A DNA stretch of 64,000 nt, taken from Candidula unifasciata. Taxonomy: Eukaryota; Mollusca; Gastropoda; Stylommatophora; Geomitridae. The notes under the pieces were generated by a model. It worked only from the letters and a program-made list of their open reading frames with translations, was not told the DNA's origin and searched no databases. Of the stretch, positions 1-50,473 are shown piece by piece. Location: NCBI GenBank assembly GCA_905116865.2, contig CAJHNH020006212.1, forward strand, positions 151,001 to 215,000. The letters run 5' to 3'. Numbering within the stretch: the stretch's first letter is position 1; each line of letters opens with the position of its first letter. A program made the translations under genes and the position numbers.

Positions 1-723
1 ACAAAAACGGCTGATAAGAATAAACCGTCCGCTGCAGGAATCTAACCCTGAAACTTTTAAGTTTTATGACACTGAAATATGTTCATTAACATGAGTATAT
101 TTCAGCTGTTATGGGAAAAGAGATGTAGGACCCAGGAGAACACTGATTTTTATCTGGTTTGCTGACATGAAGAGATGTCAGTGTGGGCACTAACAAAAAA
201 GACTAAAGAGTGACGTTGTGGAGGAGTGTGATCATCTATTCTGAAGAAAGAGCAGAAGAGAAAGCTAAATTTGTGTAGTTGTATTGGGGATATCATTCAA
301 AATCTGTGGTGAACGCGTTTTGTAATTCTGACATACCAGGTGTAATGCTTATCATAGGATACGCTGACAAGTCAACTGGCCACATGTAATTCGAAAAATT
401 TAAAAACCTACCCTCAAGACGTATTAATATGATAGTCTACTTTTAGATGACATACGGACTCAGGTGGATCTTTAGCACTAGTGAGTAGCTAAAGTTGAAT
501 GCTTCACGTTTATTTACCCTGCATCACCATGATTTAGTTGAGGGTTGATTTGACTTGATATCTGTTTGTATCTTCCTCTTTTGAGTTTGCCCTTAAAAGG
601 ACACATTATATTGTGGTTTACAGCTAGGCTGCAGTATCTGCACCTTTTAGCCCAACACATCCAGTTTCAGTAAACCCATGATTAGTTGCCTTTTTCAAAA
701 TGCTTTTTGTGTGTGTGGATATA

Positions 724-751
724 CCCCCCCCCCCCCCCCCCCCCCCCCCCC
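724..751. repeat. Poly-C tract
   Basis: 28 consecutive C. The flanks (1-723 and 752-1,080) show no coding potential or other recognisable feature. Confidence 0.95.
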
Positions 752-1083
752 GTTACATTTGTGCTCATGTTGTGACTGATTTGACCCTGTCCTTGTGAAG
801 ACTGTAACAGCAATATGTGTTCATTGTTGCTCGTCTGCCACCCTCGGGTGTTACAGAAAATAAAGCCTTTCATTGTATTTGTACATTTTTTTGCATTTAA
901 GCTGTTATCTGCCTTGATAGTGCCGACATTTGCCTTGTATATGCTTGTAGATTTATAAAACTTAAACAGTAATGTGTTTCTCTGTTTTCATACCTTAAAT
1001 GTTTTTAAAAAAATGTCTTTTATGTTGCTAATGAAGTGGTTGTTGTGATCTTCTTTTCGCTCTTCCTTTTGGTGATTTTCAGA

Positions 1084-1700
1084 CAATACCACAGGCCTGT
1101 ATGACAGCTGTGGTACAACGAGTCCTCCACATGCCTGTATGACAGTTGTGGTACGAGTCCACCAATTCACCACAGGCCTGTATGACAGTTGTGGTACGAG
1201 TCCACCAATTCACCACAGGCCTGTATGACAGTTGTGGTACGAGTCCACCAATCGACCACAGGACTGTATGACAGTTGTACGAGTCCACCAATTCACCACA
1301 GGACTGTATGACAGCTGTGGTACGAGTCCACCAATCCACCACAGGACTGTATGACAGTTGTGGTACGAGTCCACCAATTCACCACAGGCCTGTATGACAG
1401 CTGTGGTACAACGAGTCCTCCACCAATTCACCACAGGCCTGTATGACAGCTGTGGTACAAGTCCTCCACCAATCCACCACAGGCCTGTATGACAGCTGTG
1501 GTACAAGTCCTCCACCAATTCACCACAGGCCTGTATGACAGCTGGGTACGAGTCCTCCACCAATCCACCACAGGCCTGTATGACAGCTGTGATACAATGA
1601 GTCCTCGACCAATTCACCACAGGCCTGTATGACAGCTGTGGTACAACAAGTCCTCCACCAATCCACCACAGACCTGTATGAAAGCTGTGGTACGGGTCCT
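1084..1700. repeat. 43-49 bp minisatellite
   Basis: About 13 copies built on accacaggcctgtatgacag followed by ctgtggtacgagtcc and ccaccaattc. Open frames across it on the minus strand come from repetition, not coding. Confidence 0.93.
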
Positions 1701-1716
1701 CGACCAATCCAGACAG

Positions 1717-2200
1717 CTGGGTTTCAACCGTAATGCCTGCATGCCAAACCTGGGATCTCTCTGCTGCAGAAAGCATGTCTCTAGCGCATGTTCAGTATTC
1801 TGTGGTTCTTGTCCACACACGTTCCAAGTCCCCAATCTTGAATTGTTTTGTTATATGAATTCATTTTGCTTTCAAGTAACCAGAGTTCAACCAATCAGGT
1901 TGCATTTCTATAGTGGAGGCTGGCTGCACTAGATCTCTGACATGATTTGTCCTTTGTCCTGGGTTTCAACCGTAATGCCTGCTGGCCAAACCTGGGATCT
2001 CTCTGCTGCAGAAAGCATGTCTCTAGCGCATGTTCAGTATTCTGTGGTGCTTGTCCACACACGTTCCAAGTCCCCAATCTTGAATTGTTTTGTTATATGA
2101 ATTCACTTTGCTTTCAAGTAACCAGAGTTCAACCAATCAGGTTGCATTTCTATAGTGGAGGCTGGCTGCACTAGATCTCTGACATGATTTGTCCTTTGTC
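1717..2200 (-). mobile_element. LINE 3' coding remnant, duplicated in tandem (242-bp period)
   Basis: Two near-identical 242-bp units begin at about 1,717 and 1,959. On the minus strand each encodes NVCGQ(E/A)PQNTEHALETC, resembling the cysteine/histidine stretch that follows the RNase H domain in Jockey/I-type retrotransposons. No intact ORF. The family call is inference from the motif. Confidence 0.6.
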
Positions 2201-2201
2201 C

Positions 2202-2603
2202 TGGATGTACATTCTTAGACTGCTGTTCATCTATGATGTACAATCTAAGACTGCTGTTCATCCATAATGTACATTCTTAGACTGCTGTTCATCTATGATG
2301 TACAATCTAAGACTGCTGTTCATCCATAATGTACATTCTTAGACTGCTGTTTATCCATGATGTACAATCTTAGACTGCTGTTCATCCATGATGTACATTC
2401 TTAGACTGCTGTTCATCTATGATGTACAATCTAAGACTGCTGTTCATCCATGATGTACAATCTTAGACTGCTGTTCATCCATGATGTACATTCTTAGACT
2501 ACTGTTCATCCATGATGTACATTCTTAGACTGCTGTTCATCCATGATGTACAATCTTAGACTACTGTTCATCCATGATGTACAATCTTAGACTGCTGTTC
2601 ATC
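2202..2603. repeat. 31-bp minisatellite
   Basis: About 13 units of gatgtacattcttagactgc plus tgttcatccat, alternating two variants (attctta / aatctaa). Confidence 0.94.
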
Positions 2604-2609
2604 TCCCAC

Positions 2610-2990
2610 TTATATTACTGTCTGGCATGCTCCGTGCAGAGCGGCAAGCATCGCTTCCTAAGTCCCGGGTAGTTGGCATCCTTTGGAGACTCTCTTCAGG
2701 TTATGCTAGTGTGCTGGAAAATGAGCAGGCAGATAGATTGCCTGGCTCTGCACCACTTCGTGGTGAATTGACGTATGACAAGCTAGTTATTGTGGGAGGG
2801 GAGGTCTTTTGGGAGCGAGTAAACAGCACAGATAGACCATTGCAGTTTGAGGAGAATGGCACTGCGAGGAGTTACCAGGGGATCTGGCAGACGCTCAACA
2901 CTCAGGGGAAGGGCGAGATGGATATACAATCATACAGTAACTGGAGCACTTATAGGGGTGTCCCGAGTGATGTGATGTTGATTCCTAGTT
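2610..2990 (+). mobile_element. LINE RNase H-domain remnant
   Basis: The plus strand encodes VLENEQADRLPGSAP and RGELTYDKL, matching the conserved ENEXADRLAG block of the RNase H domain in Jockey/I-type non-LTR elements. The frame runs to 3,034 but is only a fragment, wedged between two minisatellites. Confidence 0.7.
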
Positions 2991-3063
2991 CAACATTTTA
3001 TACTGCCGTCTACCTCTTGCTTATTTGTCTTTAACCCTCCCCTATCCATTTTTTTTATACCAG

Positions 3064-3598
3064 TCTACTAAACCTGTGAACCAAACCATTCATCCAGAAG
3101 TATCTCAAACCTGTGAATCAAACCAGTCCTCCAGAAATATCTCAAACCCTGGTCCACTAAACCTGGGAACCAAACCAGTCATCCAGAAATATCTCAAACC
3201 CTGGTCCACTAAACCCGTCAACCAAACCAGTCATCCAGAAATATCTCAAACCTCAGTCCACTAAACCTGTGAACCAAACCAGTCATCCAGAAATATCTCA
3301 AACCTCAGTTCACTAAACCTGTGAACCAAACCAGTAGTCATCCAGAAATATCTCAAACCTCAGTTCACTAAACCTGTGAACCAAACCAGTCATCCAGAAA
3401 TATCTCAAACCTCAGTTCACTAAACCTGTGAACCAAACCAGTCATCCAGAAATATCTCAAACCCTGGTCCACTAAACCCATCAACCAAACCAGTCATCCA
3501 GAAATATCTCAAACCTCAGTTCACTAAACCTGTGAACCAAACCAGTCATCCAGAAATATCTCAAACCCTGGTCCACTAAACCCGTCAACCAAACCAAT
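3064..3598. repeat. 52-bp minisatellite
   Basis: About 10 units of cactaaacctgtgaaccaaa, ccagtcatccagaaatatct, caaacctcagtt. Copies begin at 3,259 and 3,311, giving the 52-bp period. Confidence 0.93.
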
Positions 3599-3789
3599 AG
3601 TGTGGGCGCTAGCATGTTTTATTATTCTTTCTTGCCAACATGGCATTGGAATGAACTGTGAAAGCCTGGATGCTACAATCAACAACTTTATTATTCCATA
3701 CACACACACGTGCATACATTAGCATGCATAAAATCTGATATAATGAGATATACATGTGGTTAAACAAACAAAAGAATTCTGAAGTAAAT

Positions 3790-4835
3790 CAGGGTTCATA
3801 GCCAAATTTACCAATCAATTTCAAGGCTTTTCAAGGTCTTTTTCAAGGTCTTCTTAGTTTTTTTCAAGGTTGTCTCGGTGTAATACTAATACAAGATTTT
3901 TGCCTTGTTCAAGGGTGTACTGAGCACACAAGGTACTTCATTTGTGCCACATGTGTTGGTATACCAGCACAGATATCATCATCATGTAGCATTTCCTTTG
4001 TCCTGACAAAAAAAAACTCGGTCTCTCACCAGCTCTCCCGCCTCATGTACTTTTTTATACTCAAGGAGTCACTTATATCCTGTGTCCATCTTCGTGTTGG
4101 TCGGCCCCTGAGCTTGATATAGTGTTTGAAATTTTTTTTTAGGGCTTGGTGGTAGAGGGCAGCAAACTGAAGTCCTGTCTGTTCTGGACCTGGTACCTGA
4201 GAGGGTTAGGGGAGAGAGAGAGAGTCATGAAGAGAGAGGAAGACACATGCTGAGGTAGGCTGGGAGAGACAGTGTAAAGATGGACAGATGAAGGTAGAGA
4301 AAAGAAGGAAAAGAAGTCTGGGGAAGGAGGAAAAAATGAGAGGGAGGGATGGAAACATGATGAGGAAAAGTGGGGAAGGGACAGCGAAAGACAGAGAGGG
4401 AGACAAATACAGAAAGAGGGAATGCAGATACAGAGATGGGCAGATGAAAAGAGAAGGAAAAAAGGGAACGAAACAGAGATATGGAAGGAGGAAAATATGA
4501 CAAAGAGTTGAAAGAAGGGAGACAGAGGGAGAGAGAACGGACAGGGTGAGAAGCAGATGCAAGCAGAGAGAGATGTAGACATAAAGGAGAGAGAGAGACA
4601 AAGGGACAGCACAGAGAGGCAAGCAGACAGAGGGAGAGAACCAAAGAAAGAGAAAAAAGGCAGAGCAGGAGAATGGGAGGGAGGTATACAAAGAGGAAGT
4701 GATGAAGGGAGGCAAACAGACATAAAGCAAGAGAGAGAGAGAAAGGTGGGTAAGGAAGGCAGTGACAAACACAGATTAAGAGAGGGGGGAAGGAAGGGAG
4801 ACAAGATACCTCAAAGAAAAAAAACAGCCACCCAC

Positions 4836-4879
<44 letters not shown>

Positions 4880-7115
4880 CCCCCCCCCCCCCCCCCCCAC
4901 ACAATTTCAAGTGTAGTGGACACAACCACTAGGAAAAGATAGTTATGGGGCAAAAAAAATATGTAGATGAACCAGGTAAAAAAAATGGGGGGGGGGGGGG
5001 GGGGGGGAAGAGAATGAGAGAGGGGAGCGGGTAAGGAAATCTAGAGAAAATGAAAAGACAGGATGGAGAGGAGACAAAGAAGAGATGGGACAGGAGAAAG
5101 GGCAAGGAAAGGAAGAGAGGAAGAATAAAGAGATAAAGGAGAATAGTAGAAGATCAAAGGAAAGAGAAGGGGTGAGAGAAGAAAGGTAAGACACGGTTGT
5201 GGGGGTGGGGGGTGTAAGAACAATGAGTGCCCAAAATAGAATTAGGAAATCTCTAAGTGAGGCCACTTTTCCGGTTCCTACCCTCTCCCAATGTGAATGT
5301 GGCCGTGGTCCAAAAACAACAGTGCTAACCCCTACTGCCCCTTGCTTGTCCTATCTGTGTGTGACAACAATAATTCAATTTCTTACACTTAAGGCTGGTG
5401 ACCTGAGAGCCAAGGTCATTTTATGAAGAAAAAAAAAAGTCCAGGGGATCCCAACCCACCACTGGTGGAAAATAGAGAAGTTTACCCACACACATAAATA
5501 GGTCAGACACATAAATAGGTCAGGGCAGCAGTGGACTTCATTTTATTTCTGGTTTTCCAATTACAGAAAGGAGGGGAGAGAGGAGGTGGTGGAAAGTGGT
5601 GTAGAAGGCTGAGGTGGTAAGGGTGAGACAGAGGAGGTGAGAGAATAAAGTTTAAGAAAATAAAGTGGGAATGAGACAGGGAGAGAAAGAAGGGAGTAAG
5701 AAATAAGATGAGATATAGAGGGAAGAAGGTAGCAGGAAGGGGTGCACTCCCTCCCCTAGGTGTCATCAATGTGGGAGGAGAAAAGGGGGGGGGGGAAGGT
5801 GACGGCAAATGTGTTTTTAAAAGTACACATATATTTAATGTGTGGGAGGGGGGGGAATGATGGACATGAAATGTTCTGCACTAGGCAACACATAACCTTA
5901 TACACCAACTGAAGGTATGGAGAAAGAAAGAAAGAGAGAGAGAGAAAGAGAGGGAGGGAGTGAGGGAGAGCGGCAAATACAAAGAGAGAGAGGAAAGCAG
6001 TGACACAGACAGTCAGAGAGTGAGGAACAGGTAGGACAAAAATGTGAGGGGGCGGGAAGGGAGATGGACAGAGATTAAGGCCGCTAGGAAAACAAAAACA
6101 CATCAAAAGAAAATATCCACCATGTTCACACAGAATGCCCCCCCCCCCCCCCCCCCCCCCCCCCCAACCCCCCCCCCCCCAATACAACTTCCTGTGTACT
6201 TGAGTTGCTAGGAAGAGTTATGGAGCCGCACATTTACTAAACATTTAAACAAGAAATAAAATAGGAAAAAGGGGGAGGGGGGACAGGAAATGAGAGATTA
6301 AAAGAAAAGATAGAGAGAAAGAGAAGAAGATGAAGATCAGAAGGGAGGGTTAGAGACAATGCAGGAGACGGGAAGGAAGGAGCAATAGGTAGAAGAGTGA
6401 AAGAGGGAGGGAAGAGAGAGAGAGAGGGGTGAGACAACAGAAGAGGGAATCTCGGGGAATTACAATACTGATCGCCAAACACACTGTAAAGATAAATCCA
6501 GGCCAAAAATAGAACTGGGAAATCCAGCTGCAGTCACTTTGCTTAGCCCCAATGCCATCTCTAATTAATAGAGAAGGCCGTGCTTAGCCCCCACCACGGC
6601 GACTCTATTTATAAATACAACTGCACCGAGCCCCACCATCTCCCAATGTAATCCTTTCTAGAAACCACGGCCATAAACGATTTAAACTGTTCATTCTGCC
6701 GGACTCGCTAGAAACAAAGGCACACACACACGCGCGCGAGACGGAATCTGCTACTTCCCGCCCCATGCCACACCGCTGCTGTCTGCATGTTTTCATGATC
6801 AGCAACAAAGCCCGCCCCTCCCTGGCCTTTAACAAGCCATTTCGGCTGAAAATAGCCAATAATCAGCTGCCCTCACACCTGAAACGACCATACAACGAAA
6901 GTAGCCAAAAACTAGCCAAATGGCCAAAAAAGCCAAATGGCTCCCTCAAAATTGCCTGTGCTGAAAAACACAGGATTTCTGACGATTTCATTGCCGCGGT
7001 CAAAATTCACGGGTTTTTAAGGTCGGAATGTCTTTTATAAGCTAAAAATCCCGGTTCAAGGTCAACGAAAAAAATCCCGGTAATTTCCCGATTTCCCGGT
7101 CCACTACGAACCCTG
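3790..7115. mobile_element. Candidate 3.3-kb TIR transposon (hAT-like ends)
   Basis: Left end CAGGGTTCATAG (3,790) and right end CTACGAACCCTG (to 7,115) form an 11/12 terminal inverted repeat. GTAAAT (3,784-3,789 and 7,116-7,121) flanks both ends. Subterminal parts hold short reiterations (ttcaaggt on the left, tcccggt on the right). No transposase is seen; the interior is GA-rich and poly-C. The 6-bp flanking repeat is short for hAT (8 bp), so the class is uncertain. Confidence 0.5.
4200..6740. repeat. Degenerate ~1.3-kb tandem duplication of GA-rich / poly-C DNA
   Basis: Two segments share the same order: GA-rich stretch, C tract (4,837-4,898; 6,138-6,180), a short block after it, GA-rich stretch, then AAAATAGAAYTRGGAAATC (about 5,233 and 6,506). 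The offset is about 1.27-1.30 kb. A poly-G tract is at 4,987-5,007. Long frames here are low-complexity artefacts. Confidence 0.6.
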
Positions 7116-7767
7116 GTAAATGGTAAAGGAAGAAATGTCTATGCTGTTCTGGCATATGAAGTATTTGATGTGAGGCTTGTACATCATAATCTAACTGGCA
7201 CTCTCTGGAGGGGGACCTAGTGGTAGGTGGAACCCACTGCAGCAGAAAACTACAGCAGTGGAACTACTGTAGCAGATGCTATTCGTGGGTTGTCAAATTT
7301 TAGGCTTTTGCATATTCCAGCCCTCCCCATGTGAGTTTGAGGCCCCATTTGGACCCACTGCCCGCTAGAAAAAAACATAGTCATAAAAAGTTTGATGAAA
7401 TAAGTGGTGTGTTCAGTTGGAAAGAGCAGCTATGGCAGCCGATCTGTAAACCACACAAAAATGTGTTAACCGCCCCTTCAGGGTGAGTAATGAAATTGCT
7501 CCCTGATATTACAATAATTGTTTTACAGTAAATATCTTATGAATAAACATTGTAAGAAAAAGGTGTACCTTGGTATACCAATGATTCCATAAGCAAGGCT
7601 TATAACATGGATGTGCAAGCCAAACTCAAGTCGTGGAACAAGGCCAATCCGTGAATGTGAATAGAAAGAAAAGGGTAGGTGCCAAACCCGGATTACTGTC
7701 TCTGGCCTACAGTAGAGTCAAGGTCTTATTTTCTGGTGTTGGAGTGTTTTGGATGTAAGGTGCTAGC

Positions 7768-8168
7768 CCAAACTTACCCCAGACCAGTCAGTGTCCAAAG
7801 GACCTCGTCACCCAGACCAGTCAGTGTCTGTCTGAAGGACCTCGTCACCCAGACCAGTCAGTGTCTGTCTGAAGGACCTCGTCACCTAGACCAGTCAGTG
7901 TCTGTCTAAAGGACCTCGTCACCCAGACCAGTCAGTGTCTGTCTGAAGGACCTCGTCACCCAGACCAGTCAGTGTCTGTCTGAAGGACCTCGTCACCCAG
8001 ACCAGTCAGTGTCTGTCTGAAGGACCTCGTCACCCAGACCAGTCAGTGTCTGTCTGAAGGTCCTCGTCACCCAGACCAGTCAGTGTCTGAAGGACCTCGT
8101 CACCCAGACCAGTCGGTGTCTGAAGGACCTCGTCACCCTGACGAGTCAGTGTCTGAAGGACCTCGTCA
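7768..8168. repeat. 37-bp minisatellite (33-bp variants at the right end)
   Basis: About 11 units of cacccagaccagtcagtgtc plus tgtctgaaggacctcgt. The last units lose four bases. It lies just downstream of the PREP 3' end. Confidence 0.94.
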
Positions 8169-8215
8169 GAATCATGTTGGCTCACTTCACTTCTAAGAAT
8201 TATCCTGGTATTCAT

Positions 8216-8221
8216 TTTATT
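8216..8221 (-). promoter_or_regulatory. Candidate PREP polyadenylation signal AATAAA
   Basis: First AATAAA on the minus strand past the stop, 283 bp downstream and just before the 37-bp minisatellite. Position is the only evidence. Confidence 0.35.
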
Positions 8222-8503
8222 GCTGAGATGACCTGGGAATCTAGTTAAAGTTAAAAATCCATCTCTAATGGTGTTGAAATCTATGACCAGCAAGCAAGTA
8301 TAGTAATCAATAAAACTATATGAGGATTTAGTATATGGTTCTATCAAAGATCCATGATAACACTGCACTGACTAACATAAGAAAGAACAACAATCACATT
8401 AACAACATGTAGTGTCTGCACAACTTGAGAACCACTGAAGGCCACAAGCCTCATACAATGAATGCAGTCAGCGACAGACAGGCGGGAACCCCTGTGTGCA
8501 CAA

Positions 8504-47664
<39,161 letters not shown>

Positions 47665-47744
47665 CAGGGGCCACCACCAGCCAATGGGCGCCGGCCTCTC
47701 AAGCAGACGGCAAACACTTGTAAAATCTACTTGTTTCTGGAACA

Positions 47745-48685
47745 AATATCTTCTCGGGTGCTTGTACCCGCTTCTGATTAATGTTAGTGGGTTAACTAAC
47801 GGATGATGATACAGGATAATTACATGTTAATTAGAGATAAATAGTAGTCGGGTGCGCCGACGCAAAGAAAACATGTTTTAAAAAAAACCAGGGGGGGGGG
47901 GGGGCGGCTTCTTGCGTCTCCTCTCTTGCTAAAAAAAAAAGAAGGGACCAGAGAAGCACCGACTAAGGAGAGCGAGAGGGGGGGGGGGGGGGGGGCCGTA
48001 GATAACCCATTTAACTGTGTATAGAAACTTCTTTTTCTTCTTCTACTTTTTCTTCTTCTTCGCGTTCACCAGCTGTAAAATCTGGTGGAAAGTTCTGCAT
48101 GTTCGTCCACCCCCGGAACTTGGTCTTCTTCCAGAGCCTGAGTGTTGCGTGCACATCCATTTCACAGATCTGGCTTATGAGAATGCAGACTCTTGGTTCC
48201 TCACCTCTTAGGCAGATGCACTCGGACTTTAAAGGACAAAACCCCCTCCCCCCCCCCCTCCCCAATGAGTCCACTTCTACGACATGCTTATTGGAACCCA
48301 CAGGGAGATATAATCTTTAAAAAGTATTCTTTGATATTTTATATTATTGCCATTCAACCCATTATTATTATTATGCACTTAAAAAGTCTTACCTCACCTT
48401 CTGAGCCCCACACACATATGAACATGCTTCCACTTTGCTTTTGTGATGACGCCCCTACAAGAGACTGAACAGTGATCTAGTTAGACGGAAATTGATCCCG
48501 TCATCCCAGTCCACAAGTGGGCGCACAGAACATATCACTGCAAATATGGTTATTTATTGTATGGTACCCTTTTTAGACACAACCTACAAGGTGTGAACGA
48601 GATACTATTTCACAAAGTAATGACACAAAAATGTATACATATCTGAAAGAAATAATTACACGATTTATAACAGTTGTATTAAAAC
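47745..48685. other. Upstream flank of PREP, with family A repeat copy 4 and G-tracts
   Basis: G runs at about 47,890 and 47,979. A family A copy occupies about 48,028-48,225 on the minus strand (CAGATCTGG, TCTGCATTCTCAT in complement). A C tract is near 48,248. No TATA box or CpG-dense promoter recognised. Confidence 0.5.
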
Positions 48686-49253
48686 TAGGGCTGTACCGAA
48701 TATTCGCTTCGTATTCGCTTCGGGGCCGAATAGTGGACCTATTGACTATTCGGTATTCGACCGAATAGTTGCGGTCGGGCCGAATACGAATAGTGGTTAC
48801 CCTACACCCGCTTCTGCATACACTGCCTTAATGCTGACAACATGGAACGATTTTTTTTTTTTTTTGAAAGCTAATAGTAGTATAAGACGTTCCGATTTTT
48901 GCGTATGGCGATCGCCACCCTTCGCCAGTCTTTGCCAGTCTCCTCGCCACTCTCTCACCACTTTCTCATTAGTCTCCCACCATTTTCTCATTAGTCTCCC
49001 ACCACCCTTACACATCCCTTACACAGGTGTTAATCCTGAAGTTCAAAGGGTCAATTATTTGGGTCATATTGTTTTTTCAAGTTGGTTAATTATTTTTTTG
49101 CATCTGTCACCCCAGAAATAAAATCTTGTTAATATATTTTTTCAAGTTGGTTAATAATTTTTTTTCCTAGCAGTCAGAGGCGTATCTTGTTGGATTTGTT
49201 GAAAAGCATGTTTATACATTGCTCTCTGTATTCCTGCTATAAGGTTAGACATC

Positions 49254-49255
<2 letters not shown>

Positions 49256-49284
<29 letters not shown>

Positions 49285-49664
49285 CTTCTTCTTCTTCTTC
49301 TTCTTCTTCTTCTTCTTCTTCTTCTTCTTCTTCTTCTTCTTTTCTTCTTCTTCTTCTTCTTCTTCTTCTTCTTCTTCTTCTTCTTCTTCTTCTTCTTCTT
49401 CTTCTTCTTCTTCTTCTTCTTCTTCTTCTTTTTTTTTTCTTCTTCTTCTTCTTCTTCTTCTTCTTCTTCTTCTTCTTCTTCTTCTTCTTCTCTTTTTTCT
49501 TCTTCTTCTTCTTCTTCTTCTTCTTCTTCTTCTTCTTCTTCTTCTTCTTCTTCTTCTTCTTCTTCTTCTTCTTCTTCTTCTTCTTCTTCTTCTTCTTCTT
49601 CTTCTTCTTCTTCTTCTTCTTCTTTTTCTTCTTCTTCTTCTTTTTCTTCTTCTTCTTCTTCTTA
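49256..49664. repeat. (TTC)n microsatellite
   Basis: About 135 triplets with a few interruptions (tttt). Poly-Phe/Ser/Leu frames are artefacts. Confidence 0.98.
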
Positions 49665-50414
49665 TTCTTCTGGTGGTGCTGTTGTCACGGATAAGTTGTC
49701 TTCGGATTCCTGGTTCTTTGCGATATGTTGAATTAGGAATTAATTGTTTATTGTTTTAGTCTTTTCAAATCTTTTTTGTTTTCTCAATCATCAAGGTACA
49801 AATCAAGACAAACATTCGAACATTTGCAACAGTACAGGACAGACAAATAATTCATTCGAACATTTGCAACAGTACAATAGGCATACATTAGGCAAATAAT
49901 TCATGCATATAAAAATGGTATCACAGTCACAGTAAAGTGTAAGTCATATTATTTAGATAGCTGGTTGCTGAATGTGGTCTGGTGTAGCTATGATACAAGA
50001 AATAGAAGCCTCCGGTTCGATGTGGTTAATAGAAGATATGAGTCCCAAGATATTCTACCATAGTTATTTTTACCCCACAACTTCCACACCTCTGAAAACC
50101 AGATGTGTTTCTAATAAAAAAAACTCATTAGGCAAGGCCCCGAGACAGACCAAAGGTTTTACATACATTATTAAAAAACTTATCTGAAGCACCCGTATAT
50201 TAGTTGGTTTTATTACCACTTAAACAACTTAGACTCAACCCATATTAGTGTTTTTGCAATAATGTCCGAACACCTGGTGTCTTTCACTATAGATAAAAGC
50301 CCAGCGAATTTGTGTTTTTTTTTTTGTGTGTGTGTGTGAAGATTACTACAAGCCAGCCCTTACCCGCGTTTGTCGGTTCGTAAGTATTCATGCCCGGCCG
50401 CCGTCTCCGAGCTG

Positions 50415-50422
50415 TATATAAG
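50415..50422 (+). promoter_or_regulatory. TATA box of the left helicase copy
   Basis: TATATAAG lies 59 bp before the ATG at 50,474. It is preserved in the right arm (55,466-55,473, minus). Confidence 0.6.
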
Positions 50423-50473
50423 ATTGCTACGCCACGTATTGTTCTCTTGCATATTACTTCAGCGGCTGTCATC

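Noticed and set aside
4139..6187. Long Ser/Leu/Pro-rich minus-strand frames
   Set aside because: Low-complexity GA/CT and poly-C DNA; no domains or splice structure.
47665..47745. Extending PREP upstream to 47,745
   Set aside because: The codon there is TTG, not ATG; the first in-frame ATG is at 47,664.
49187..49759. Poly-Phe/Ser/Leu frames over TTC/GAA tracts (also 53,710 and 55,969)
   Set aside because: Triplet microsatellites read in any frame; not proteins.
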